This document shows, piece after piece, positions 1-6,992 of a stretch of DNA of 13,393 bases. Source of the DNA: Methanobacterium sp. PtaU1.Bin097 (lineage in GTDB: Archaea > Methanobacteriota > Methanobacteria > Methanobacteriales > Methanobacteriaceae); NCBI GenBank assembly GCA_002067325.1, contig MVQY01000063.1, positions 1 to 13,393 of the forward strand, given 5' to 3'. The stretch's first letter is position 1, and the number at the start of each line of letters is the position of its first letter. The position numbers and the translations under genes are program-made. Below the pieces are notes generated by a model, which had not been told where the DNA came from, did not search any database, and was given only the letters and a program-made list of their open reading frames with translations.

Positions 1-666
1 ATGTAAAAAGAAGGCCGTATATTTGGAAACACGGGTAGCCTGCTGCATATTGTGGGTTACGATGATTATAGTGAAGTCATGTTTTAGTTTATGAATTAGG
101 TCCTCGATTTTAGTGGTAGATATAGGATCTAATGCAGAACAGGGTTCGTCCATCAGGATTACTTCTGGTTCAACGGCTATGGTCCGGGCTATGCACAGTC
201 TCTGCTGCTGCCCACCAGAAAGTCCCATGGCAGAATCATCAAGCTTGTCCTTAACCTCATCCCATAACGCTGCCTCTTTAAGACTGGCCTCCACCCTTCG
301 CTCCAGGTCCTTCTTATCGTTGTTACCGTGAACACGCAGTCCATAGGCTACATTTTCAAAGATGGATTTGGGGAAGGGGTTTGGCTTCTGGAAAACCATG
401 CCCACCCTTTTACGGAGGTCGACCACATCTACATCAGGGTCGTAAATCTCTTTACCGTCTAAAAGGGTGGTTCCTTCCTTTTTAAATGTTGGAATAACAT
501 CGTTCATCCGGTTCAACGTTCGCAAAAAGGTTGATTTCCCACATCCCGACGGCCCAATCAATGAAGTTACAGCATTTCTTGGTATGTCAAGGTATATGTC
601 CTTTAAAATGTGTGATTCATCAAAATATGTGTTTAAATCTTTAACTTCAATTATTATATTTTCCAT
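1..666 (-). CDS. pstB: Phosphate ABC transporter ATP-binding protein PstB (C-terminus cut by window edge)
   Basis: This is the ATPase subunit that powers PstCA-mediated phosphate import at the cytoplasmic face of the membrane. The first 222 residues are present and the frame runs off the left edge without a stop; family members are about 250 residues, so roughly 30 are missing. Visible motifs, in order: Walker A GPSGCGKST at residues 38-46, the ABC signature LSGGQQQR at 149-156, Walker B VILMDEP ending near 175 with the catalytic Glu at 174, and the H-switch His at 205 in THNMQQ. The GMVFQKPNPFP stretch is typical of PstB rather than of other ABC ATPases. The ATG lies 2 bases after the pstA stop and has only a weak Shine-Dalgarno match, so translational coupling to pstA is likely. 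Whether a phoU gene follows cannot be seen. Confidence 0.96.
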   Translation of the reverse strand, partial: MENIIIEVKDLNTYFDESHILKDIYLDIPRNAVTSLIGPSGCGKSTFLRTLNRMNDVIPTFKKEGTTLLDGKEIYDPDVDVVDLRKRVGMVFQKPNPFPKSIFENVAYGLRVHGNNDKKDLERRVEASLKEAALWDEVKDKLDDSAMGLSGGQQQRLCIARTIAVEPEVILMDEPCSALDPISTTKIEDLIHKLKHDFTIIIVTHNMQQATRVSKYTAFFLH

Positions 667-668
667 TT

Positions 669-1526
669 CTATCTACCCATCATCTTTTTAGTGTATTTTT
701 CCACCAGATAGTTCGTGGATATGGTTATTATTAAAATTATAAGGACCAGAACAGCCGCTGTACCATAAGCATTCGGTAGTGATACACCTTCCGTGGCCAG
801 AATATAAAGGTGCAACGGGAGGGGCCTTGCCGGATCCCATATGGACATAGGAATAGCCAGAGCAGCACCTACCGTATATAATATGGCAGCCGTTTCCTCA
901 ATGGCCCTGGCCATACCCAAAATGATACCAGTGGTAATTCCCGGTATTGCGGCGGGTATAACTACTCGATAAATGGTCTGCCACTTAGAAGCTCCCAGTG
1001 CCAGACTACCTTCCTTATAGGATTGTGGCACAGCTTCAATGGAGACTTCAGCAGTTCGCAGTATAGTGGGGATGGCCATCAGAGCTAAGGTCAGACCTCC
1101 TGAAAGGACTGAAAATCCCATCTGTAAGAATACCACGAAGAAGGTCAGCCCAAATAAACCGAATACAATGGATGGTATGGATGCCAGTGTTTCGGCGGCG
1201 AACCGTATGGCCTTTACTAAGGTACTCTCTCCAGCATACTCTGCCAGCCAGATGGCAGCCAGTACTCCCAGTGGTGTGGCTACTATGAGTGCAATGAAGG
1301 TCACATAAAAGGTGGATACAATCATAGGCCAGATTCCTCCAGATTCTCCGGAGCCAACCGGGTTACCAAAGATGAATTCCAGAGAGAACTGGGGAAGGCC
1401 GTTCCAAAGGATGTAGCCTATTATGATGATGAGTATCACGATGGCTAGAAGGCCCACTCCCCAGAGAACTACGTTCATGATTTTCTGGGCATGGTGGGGG
1501 GAAATGATTCTGGGCATGGATATCAT
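669..1526 (-). CDS. pstA: Phosphate ABC transporter permease PstA
   Basis: This is one of the two membrane subunits of the high-affinity phosphate importer. The 285 residues begin with a short cytoplasmic segment and a long hydrophobic helix (about 18-42), followed by a binding-protein-dependent permease domain of about five further helices. The EAA-type cytoplasmic loop that contacts PstB is clear (YKEGSLALGASKWQTI, about residues 170-185). The start ATG at 1526 shares ATGA with the pstC stop and has a strong GGAGGAGGT ribosome site about five bases upstream, which favours it over the in-frame ATG at codon 4. Oddity: the usual RAIGET segment after the loop reads RAIEET here, with Glu210 where Pst permeases, including the pstC product next door, have Gly. 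Assignment to PstA rather than PstC rests on position and length. Confidence 0.95.
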   Translation of the reverse strand: MISMPRIISPHHAQKIMNVVLWGVGLLAIVILIIIIGYILWNGLPQFSLEFIFGNPVGSGESGGIWPMIVSTFYVTFIALIVATPLGVLAAIWLAEYAGESTLVKAIRFAAETLASIPSIVFGLFGLTFFVVFLQMGFSVLSGGLTLALMAIPTILRTAEVSIEAVPQSYKEGSLALGASKWQTIYRVVIPAAIPGITTGIILGMARAIEETAAILYTVGAALAIPMSIWDPARPLPLHLYILATEGVSLPNAYGTAAVLVLIILIITISTNYLVEKYTKKMMGR

Positions 1527-2398
1527 AAGTAACCTCCTCCCACGGTAACTTTACGTTTGTAGTTGATGTAGTTGGTGATCACCAGTAGAACTATGATCAT
1601 CATGAGCAGCACTATACCGGTAGCGAATAGTGCGTTATAGTGAAGCCCAAGGGCGTAACCCATCTCCAGGGCTATGTTAGAGGTAAGGGCCCTGGCAGGT
1701 TCCAGTATGGAACCGGGGATTATGGGTGTGTTACCGGCTACCATGATCACGGCCATGGTTTCGCCTATGGCTCTACCCATCCCTAAGATTATCCCGGTTA
1801 CTATGCCGGGTAGTGCTGCCGGGAATATCACGTTCTTGATGGTCTGCCAGTGGGTGGCTCCCAGTGCAAGAGATGCCTCTTTATATTCCAGGGGAATGGA
1901 CCTGAGGGCATCTTCAGATATACTCAGGATGGTGGGTAACACCATCACCGTCAGGATGATGGAGGCGGTTAACATACTGAAACCGCTGCCTCCAAAGTGT
2001 ATCCTCATGAAGGGAACCAATACTATTAAACCGAAAAAACCGTAAATAACAGAGGGTATACCGGCCAGTGTTTGTATGGTTGGCTTTAAAATCCTTCTCA
2101 TGGTTTTTGGTGCAACTTCTGCCAGGAATATGGCACCAAAAATGGATAATGGAACGGCGAATAGCAGTGCCAGTGCCATCATACCCAGTGATCCCACGAT
2201 CATGGGGAAAACGCCGTAAATATCATAGGATGGACTCCAGTCCATTCCAAATATGAAGTTTAAAGGACCTACCTGTTCCATTGCTGGAAGGCCCTGTTGA
2301 ATAACGAATCCGATTATAAGGAGTATTATAATGATAGATGATATCGCCGCCAAAAGCAGCACTTTCTCCACTAGAAATTCTTCCCAATTCCTTGCCAT
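1523..2398 (-). CDS. pstC: Phosphate ABC transporter permease PstC
   Basis: This is the other membrane subunit of the phosphate importer, partnering PstA. An N-terminal hydrophobic helix (about residues 12-36) is followed by a periplasmic-side loop, then a permease domain with an EAA-type loop (YKEASLALGATHWQTI) and an intact RAIGET motif. The reading frame extends to a GTG at 2407, but that GTG lies inside the GAGAGGTG ribosome-binding sequence. The ATG at 2398, six bases after that sequence, is therefore the better start and gives 291 residues. The stop overlaps the pstA start by four bases. It sits 83 bases downstream of the TIM-barrel gene; no convincing separate promoter was seen in that gap, so it is probably part of the pstS-led transcript. 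Confidence 0.95.
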   Translation of the reverse strand: MARNWEEFLVEKVLLLAAISSIIIILLIIGFVIQQGLPAMEQVGPLNFIFGMDWSPSYDIYGVFPMIVGSLGMMALALLFAVPLSIFGAIFLAEVAPKTMRRILKPTIQTLAGIPSVIYGFFGLIVLVPFMRIHFGGSGFSMLTASIILTVMVLPTILSISEDALRSIPLEYKEASLALGATHWQTIKNVIFPAALPGIVTGIILGMGRAIGETMAVIMVAGNTPIIPGSILEPARALTSNIALEMGYALGLHYNALFATGIVLLMMIIVLLVITNYINYKRKVTVGGGYL

Positions 2399-2481
2399 CG
2401 CTTGCACCTCTCAAGTAGAAAATTTTGATAAATGGTAATTATTCTAATGTCGGTCGTACTAATTAATTTTTTTAATTCATC

Positions 2482-3285
2482 TTATGCTTTGTAGGCTGGA
2501 TGGCATAAAACAGTTAATGGAGAATGTAAAAGAGTATATTTAATATGGTTGACTGACCTGTTTTCTATGGTAATAAACAGGTCTTTTCCCTTTATCATAG
2601 TGAATAATTCATTTACTTTTAAATTACCCATACCTACAGGTAGATGATCCCTTCCGAAATCATCGTAGTCGTGTAGATGTATTCCTATGAGTTTATCTTC
2701 AATTCTTTCCATCATCTGGTTTAAAGGTAATCCTAACCGCCCCAAATGTCCCACATCTAAAATATAAGAGATATCTTTACCAACGAGTTCCTCCAGTTTG
2801 TTCACGTTATCGGTGTCCTGGAATAGATAATATTTATATCCGTTAGTACACTGGTTTTCCAGACCAATATTCAAACAGAAATCCTTTGCATAATCGTTAA
2901 TTAAATGGTATGCCTCAGCAAACCTTTCAAATCCTTCATCCATTGCTGTAGGAGTTATATCATCCCTGTTTACCCATCCGCAATGCAAGACCGCGTTTTC
3001 AACTTGCAGATCATAGGAAATTCCCAGGTCTCCCAAAACCCCCAGGATGTTTCTTTTCCATTTCTTTTCATCAAATTCAGCAAGGTTGTACTGGGGAGAG
3101 ATATGAAGACTGGCTTTTAAATCATATATATTTAGAAGATCCCTGGTCTGCCCGATATTGTCACGCTCCGGGATCCATTCTTTACCTATTTCCACGTAAT
3201 CTACGTTTAATTTATGTAAGAAACTAAAAAAGGATTCTTGTGAGCCTTGAAAATTGTTGTAAAGAGCCACACCAATCTTTTTCAT
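2482..3285 (-). CDS. Sugar phosphate isomerase/epimerase-like TIM-barrel protein inside the pst operon
   Basis: The 267 residues look like an AP-endonuclease-2/xylose-isomerase-like TIM barrel. The beta-strand ends carry the metal-ligand pattern of endonuclease IV relatives: His61 (LHIS), His101 (VLHCGW), Glu143 (LENQ), Asp177 and His180 (DVGH), His205 (HLHD), His214 in DHLPVGMG, and Glu241 (TIEN). The position usually held by Asp in D-x-H appears to be Arg212. The substrate cannot be named: the family includes sugar and inositol isomerases, epimerases and true AP endonucleases. The ATG at 3285 has an AGGTGA ribosome site seven bases upstream. It lies between pstS and pstC on the same strand, a place where transport operons normally have nothing, so a role in handling a phosphorylated compound or in phosphate stress is plausible but unproven. 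Confidence 0.85.
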   Translation of the reverse strand: MKKIGVALYNNFQGSQESFFSFLHKLNVDYVEIGKEWIPERDNIGQTRDLLNIYDLKASLHISPQYNLAEFDEKKWKRNILGVLGDLGISYDLQVENAVLHCGWVNRDDITPTAMDEGFERFAEAYHLINDYAKDFCLNIGLENQCTNGYKYYLFQDTDNVNKLEELVGKDISYILDVGHLGRLGLPLNQMMERIEDKLIGIHLHDYDDFGRDHLPVGMGNLKVNELFTMIKGKDLFITIENRSVNHIKYTLLHSPLTVLCHPAYKA

Positions 3286-3314
3286 TTAAAATTCACCTAA
3301 ATTAAAATTCACTT

Positions 3315-3350
3315 TAAAAAAATAGGGTAAAGTGGGGGGTTAACCCACTC
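3315..3350 (-). terminator. Stem-loop plus T7 between pstS and the TIM-barrel gene
   Basis: On the minus strand a 6-bp stem (AGTGGG/CCCACT, 3331-3336 with 3344-3349, seven-base loop) is followed after eight bases by seven T residues (3316-3322). This could be a partial terminator that lowers expression of downstream genes relative to pstS, or a 3' end protecting the pstS message. Its position inside an apparent operon favours partial termination. Confidence 0.5.
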
Positions 3351-3372
3351 ATTTGTTTATAGATGAATTCAG

Positions 3373-4164
3373 TTATACTGGTACTGCTCCTTCTTCTTGA
3401 ACGATTTTCTGTCCTTCGGCACTTAAACACCAGTTAATGAATTCCAGGGTTACACCAGTAGCTGCGCCTTTAGTCAGGAACAGGAATGGTCTCTGGATTT
3501 TGTAGGATCCATCTTTAACTGTTGCTTCTGATGGTTCTACACCATCGATTTTTACAACTTTAACACTGTCGTCCACATCGGCTAATGACATGAAACCAAT
3601 TGCGTTAGGGTTACCTGCTACAGCCTGTTTAACAGCGTCGGTTGAACTCTGTACAATGGCGGATTTGGTTATGTTTGTACCGTTTTTACCACCCATTATC
3701 AGGTCTATAAATGCATCTCTGGTACCGGATCCTTCTTCTCTGGTTACTACAGTGTAACTACTATCATTACCAGCGAATATTTCTTTTACCTGGTCTGCTG
3801 TTAAATCAGTGACGTTACTATCTTTGTTTACTATGATACATATACCGTCGTTTGCAATCACGTATTGTTCTATACCAGGTGCTTTTTCTGAGGACAGTTT
3901 TGAAGAGTATGTACCGATTTGTGCTGTACCATCCTGTACACTCTTAAGTCCTACAGATGAACCTCCACCTTGAACGGTTATGTTCACATCTGGATTTGCA
4001 TTATGGTAAGCTTCGGCTAGCTTCTCTGCAACTGGCTGCACTGAAGTTGAACCAACGATTGTTATTTTACCTTCGGGTTTGGTAAAGGCACCTCCGGCAT
4101 AGAGGGCAACACCTATTATTACTACTATTATGACAATAGCTCCGATTATGTATTTGGTATCCAC
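3373..4164 (-). CDS. pstS: Phosphate-binding protein PstS, membrane anchored
   Basis: This is the extracellular receptor that captures phosphate for PstCAB. An uncleaved-looking N-terminal helix (residues 5-24) anchors it outside the membrane. The PBP fold shows its usual phosphate-contact segments: GSTSVQP (38-44), QGGGSSVG (65-72) and REEGSGTRDAF (142-152). The reading frame opens with GTG at 4164, six bases after a strong GAGGTGA ribosome site, and no ATG is better placed. Compared with the family, the stretch between KEIFAG (127-132) and the REEGSGTR motif is short: the usual ITNWK-type loop of about 15 residues is missing. SSK replaces the common SR after the IGT segment. It is first in the operon and probably the most strongly expressed gene. 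Confidence 0.95.
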   Translation of the reverse strand: MDTKYIIGAIVIIVVIIGVALYAGGAFTKPEGKITIVGSTSVQPVAEKLAEAYHNANPDVNITVQGGGSSVGLKSVQDGTAQIGTYSSKLSSEKAPGIEQYVIANDGICIIVNKDSNVTDLTADQVKEIFAGNDSSYTVVTREEGSGTRDAFIDLIMGGKNGTNITKSAIVQSSTDAVKQAVAGNPNAIGFMSLADVDDSVKVVKIDGVEPSEATVKDGSYKIQRPFLFLTKGAATGVTLEFINWCLSAEGQKIVQEEGAVPV

Positions 4165-4280
4165 AATAAATCACCTCAAACTTTACTAAACCCCCCATTA
4201 CTATATAAGTGTTACTATTTGTGTTTAAAATTACACTAAATGTGTCATTCGGTCATAAAAAGACGTATATTTATTACCCG
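4165..4280 (-). promoter_or_regulatory. pstS promoter region
   Basis: Two TATA-like boxes read on the minus strand: CTTATATAG (4201-4209) and AATAAATATACG (4263-4274). The first would give a leader of only about 15 bases that just includes the ribosome site; the second a leader of about 80 bases. Between them lies the dyad GTGT-N8-ACAC (4221-4236). The real start of transcription cannot be decided by eye. Confidence 0.45.
4221..4236. promoter_or_regulatory. Candidate operator: GTGT-TTAAAATT-ACAC dyad
   Basis: This is a four-base-arm dyad with an eight-base AT-rich spacer between the two possible pstS TATA boxes. Read on the minus strand, its 20-base context matches about 15 of 20 positions of the dyad in front of the metallophosphoesterase gene at 8297-8316, sharing TAGTGTAA and ACAC. 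The regulator is not known. Confidence 0.4.
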
Positions 4281-4288
4281 ATCTTTCT

Positions 4289-4400
4289 TAATTGGTGAAC
4301 TCATGTGGACTTAATGCTACACCATGAGATTTTGTCTATAAATAGTATACCCACCACAACCGCATTATTTCCTAATTAGTGAACTAAAATAGGCTTAATG
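4289..4400. repeat. Two 28-base direct repeats, 84-base period
   Basis: Copies at 4289-4316 and 4373-4400 agree at about 22 of 28 positions. Both carry TAATT-R-GTGAACT, eight variable bases, then CTTAATG. The spacing between the two conserved blocks is identical. The second copy ends directly before the TATA box of the citrate-synthase-like gene and contains the near-palindrome TTAGT-GA-ACTAA; the first lies upstream of another TATA-like CTATAAATAG (4335-4344). They are candidate binding sites for a regulator of one or both divergent genes. Confidence 0.55.
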
Positions 4401-4401
4401 G

Positions 4402-4415
4402 TTAAATTTAAATAT
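4402..4415 (+). promoter_or_regulatory. TATA box of the citrate-synthase-like gene, leaderless arrangement
   Basis: An AT-rich box (TTAAATTTAAATAT) is centred about 30 bases before the ATG at 4440. Archaeal transcription starts about 25-30 bases after the box, so the message would begin at or within a few bases of the start codon. No ribosome-binding sequence is present, and an in-frame stop lies at 4434-4436, which together support a leaderless transcript. Confidence 0.55.
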
Positions 4416-4439
4416 TATCGTTGTAGAATAAAATGATTT

Positions 4440-5225
4440 ATGATAACTAAGGAAGTACTGAAGGATATAATACAACCAGTTAATCCCAGATGGAAAACAT
4501 CCATAACAAAAGTGGAACCCAACCATCTTTTAACCAGAGGTTACTCACAGGAGGATTTAATAGAAAATATAACCCTCCCCGAGTTAATTTATCTACTTAT
4601 AAAAGGTGAATTACCCACCCCTAACCAGGCCCGAATGCTCCAGTCAGTACTGGTATCATTCTGCGATCATGGAATTACCCCGCCCAGTACCCAGGCTGCC
4701 AGAACCATGGCTTCAGCAGGTTCACCAGTAGCATCCTGCCTAGCCGGGGGGTTACTGGCCTTCGGTGAAAATCATGCCGGTGCCATAGAGATCTCCATGA
4801 AGGTGATGCAGGAAGCCATCAAATACAAAAACAATTCCGACTTAACCCATGACCTTCTAGCAGATAAACTGGTTAACCACTACCTGGATAACGGCAAAAA
4901 AGTCCCAGGATTCGGGCACCGTTATCATAAGGAAGACCCTCGGGCCTCCAAATTGATCAAACTTTCCTACAAATATGACTGTTTCGGCGATCACATGAAA
5001 CTGGCCCTGTCCATGCAGGAACTTCTATGGGCAAGAAAAGGGATAAAAATGAATATAGACGGGGCAAATGGTGCAATATTATCAGATATGGGATTTGATT
5101 GGAAAACAGGATGTGGATTTTTCGCTATAGGAAGATTACCAGGTCTACTAGCCCATGTTATAGAAGAGAAAAATGAGAAACCCTTTAAAAAGACCTTTAG
5201 TTTTGAAGAATTGTCGGTACTTTAA
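4440..5225 (+). CDS. Short citrate-synthase-superfamily protein, citryl-CoA lyase-like
   Basis: With 261 residues this is far shorter than normal citrate synthases (about 370-430) and matches the size of the lyase domain found at the C-terminus of ATP-citrate lyase and in stand-alone citryl-CoA lyases. The superfamily's catalytic features are visible: His77 in DHGITPPS, His112 in GENHAG, His160 in PGFGHRYHKEDPRA, and Asp207 in NIDGANGA. Those last two motifs are close to the ATP-citrate-lyase style rather than the citrate-synthase style. The likely reaction is cleavage or formation of citryl-CoA or a related acyl-CoA; the direction in vivo is unknown. The ATG is the first possible start after an in-frame stop, lacks a ribosome site and appears leaderless. 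The gene is divergent from pstS, sharing its control region, and no other citrate-cycle gene is adjacent. Confidence 0.85.
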   Translation: MITKEVLKDIIQPVNPRWKTSITKVEPNHLLTRGYSQEDLIENITLPELIYLLIKGELPTPNQARMLQSVLVSFCDHGITPPSTQAARTMASAGSPVASCLAGGLLAFGENHAGAIEISMKVMQEAIKYKNNSDLTHDLLADKLVNHYLDNGKKVPGFGHRYHKEDPRASKLIKLSYKYDCFGDHMKLALSMQELLWARKGIKMNIDGANGAILSDMGFDWKTGCGFFAIGRLPGLLAHVIEEKNEKPFKKTFSFEELSVL

Positions 5226-5281
5226 GTGATCCTATTCCCCTGTACCCATTTGATCTGATTTTTAATCTAATTTTAAATCAA

Positions 5282-5375
5282 CTGATTTTTGTTTTTGATC
5301 AGGCTTTTACTGACTGATTTTTGTTTTTGATTGGGTTTTCACCGGCTAATTTTGTTTTTGATTGGGTTTTACTGA
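5282..5375 (+). repeat. T-rich tandem repeat, probable terminator array
   Basis: Three adjacent copies of a 30-32 base unit (5282-5313, 5314-5345, 5346-5375) share CTGATTTTTGTTTTTGAT followed by a GGGTTTT-like block. Degenerate, T-rich flanking sequence on both sides (about 5255-5281 and 5376-5400) may be older copies. The array lies between convergent genes, downstream of the citrate-synthase-like gene, and supplies repeated T5 runs on its coding strand, which is the sequence that ends archaeal transcription. Nothing gene-like was seen in 5226-5431. Confidence 0.7.
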
Positions 5376-5431
5376 TTGATTTTATTTTTAAATCAATTTC
5401 AATTAACTATTCCTGTTTTAAATATAGTTCA

Positions 5432-6859
5432 TCAACTGATCTTATCTTTAATATAATTCAACGCTACCTTGGTACTGTGAATTTTTATCAGGGATAGAAA
5501 GGCCATGATCACACTTAAAATCGCACCAAAAATCACTATCCTGTGCATGCCGGTGGTGAAATCGTAGGCCTGGAGATTAAATAACAGGGGTGACTGGAGT
5601 GTATCGGGTGATATGGTGGAGTAGAGTATCAGCCCGGCAAATGAAACTGCAAATACCATGCCCAGATTTCGCATGGTAACGATTATACTGGAGACCATAC
5701 CCGATTCACCTCGAGAGATACTGGCCATTATGGACCGGTTGTTAGGGGCCTGGAATAAAGCTGCGCCGAGGCCCAGAACTACAAACCTCCATAACACATC
5801 ACCGGAATTTGCAAATATGGTAAGATAAGACATGGAATAAAGGGCCAGGGCAAAGATAAGGGATCCAGCAAAGGCCAGATACCTCGATCCAATTTTATCG
5901 GAGAGGAAACCAGAAAACGGTGCCAGTACCATCATGGCCAGTGGCGAAACGGTTAAAAGCAGCCCTATACTACCCAACGATAGATGTAAAACCTTCTGGA
6001 GATAGAAGGGCATGATGAAGAGTACCATATACATAGAAAGATAGTTAAAGAGTAGAGCAAGGTTATAGGCTGAAAATTTAGCATTCCTGAAGAGTGATAA
6101 ATTTAATAAGGGATATTCGACTCTTTTTTCGTTAACGATAAATAGGATAAAGGTAAACAGGGCAAAAGATCCGATTATGATAATTTTCAGATCCAACCCG
6201 TAGGTTTGAACAAGATTCAAGCCATAAACCACGGTAAATAATGTAGTGAACTGCAAAATGGTGCCTTTTAAATCCCATTTGACCTCGTCACCATCCTTTC
6301 TTTCCAAGACCAGGTAACAGATAATCAGACTGATGATTCCCAGGGGAATGTTCACCAAAAATATATAGGTCCAGCTGCCGGCGCTTTCCAGGAATCCTCC
6401 GATGGCCGGGCCCAGAGCTAACCCGGCAGCTATGGCCATGGAATAGATTCCCAGTGCTCTCCCCAGATATTCAACTGGAAATGCCCTTCTGATAATCCCA
6501 ATAGACACTGAAATCATCATGGCTGCAGTGATACCCTGTAAAGCCCTGAATATTATCAGGAGATGAATTGAAGGGGCTAAACTGCAAAGAACAGAGGAAA
6601 ACAGGAACCCTACCGCCCCATACATGTACAGTTTTTCCTGGCCATAGAAATCACCGAACCTGCCGAAAAAGAGCACCAGACTCAGGAGCATTATGAGATA
6701 AGCGGTTAAAACCCATTGTGAAGTAGCCACAGATGCCCCGAAGAACTCTGTTATACTGGGTAGAGACACGTTAACTATACTGGCATTTATGGGGACCATG
6801 GATGTACCCAGTGCCAGGGCTATTAAAATTTGCCACTTTTGGGTAGATGTTTGCCTCAA
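5432..6859 (-). CDS. MFS drug/solute exporter, DHA2 (EmrB/QacA) type, 14 TM
   Basis: This is a proton-coupled exporter of the major facilitator superfamily; the substrate is unknown. The 475 residues and hydrophobic pattern fit the 14-helix DHA2 family. Motifs: INASIVNVSLPSI at 24-36 (equivalent to the family's D-x-TIVNVALP, with Asn25 in place of Asp), motif A GRFGDFYGQEK at 66-76 with Asp70, motif B RALQG at 105-109, and motif C GLALGPAIGG at 146-155. The frame opens with TTG at 6859, six bases after a strong GGAGG; the next Met is at residue 21 inside the first helix, so TTG is the likely start. It is convergent with the citrate-synthase-like gene and divergent from the DUF2769-like gene. 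A minus-strand AT-rich box near 6884-6895 may be its promoter. Confidence 0.92.
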   Translation of the reverse strand: MRQTSTQKWQILIALALGTSMVPINASIVNVSLPSITEFFGASVATSQWVLTAYLIMLLSLVLFFGRFGDFYGQEKLYMYGAVGFLFSSVLCSLAPSIHLLIIFRALQGITAAMMISVSIGIIRRAFPVEYLGRALGIYSMAIAAGLALGPAIGGFLESAGSWTYIFLVNIPLGIISLIICYLVLERKDGDEVKWDLKGTILQFTTLFTVVYGLNLVQTYGLDLKIIIIGSFALFTFILFIVNEKRVEYPLLNLSLFRNAKFSAYNLALLFNYLSMYMVLFIMPFYLQKVLHLSLGSIGLLLTVSPLAMMVLAPFSGFLSDKIGSRYLAFAGSLIFALALYSMSYLTIFANSGDVLWRFVVLGLGAALFQAPNNRSIMASISRGESGMVSSIIVTMRNLGMVFAVSFAGLILYSTISPDTLQSPLLFNLQAYDFTTGMHRIVIFGAILSVIMAFLSLIKIHSTKVALNYIKDKIS

Positions 6860-6928
6860 TTGAACCCCTCCAAATTTGAATTTAAATAAAATACTCTTAT
6901 TTCAGTCCACCATAATAAATCTTGCTAT

Positions 6929-6960
6929 TAGTGTACACCATTTCACATTATGTATAAATA
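6929..6960 (+). promoter_or_regulatory. Promoter region of the DUF2769-like gene
   Basis: TATAAATA lies at 6953-6960, about 25 bases before an expected start near 6982, giving a leader of about a dozen bases that includes GGTGAT (6984-6989) just before the ATG. Upstream, GTGTACAC (6931-6938) is an eight-base palindrome made of the same TAGTGT half-site seen in the two GTGT-N8-ACAC dyads, but without a spacer. Confidence 0.55.
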
Positions 6961-6992
6961 GGGAGGGGGCACATAAATAAGATGGTGATAGA

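Noticed and set aside
1674..2045. 123-codon plus-strand ORF opposite pstC
   Set aside because: It is the reverse-strand image of the permease codons, rich in Met and Pro as expected from an antisense frame.
2399..2407. GTG start for pstC three codons upstream of the ATG
   Set aside because: The GTG lies within the GAGAGGTG ribosome-binding sequence itself; the ATG at 2398 has the proper spacing.
4314..4379. 21-codon ORF between the two direct repeats
   Set aside because: No ribosome site or suitably placed TATA box, and no sign of coding selection; it ends inside the second repeat.
5282..5375. CRISPR-like direct repeats
   Set aside because: Units are directly adjacent with no spacers and are T-rich; no cas gene is present.
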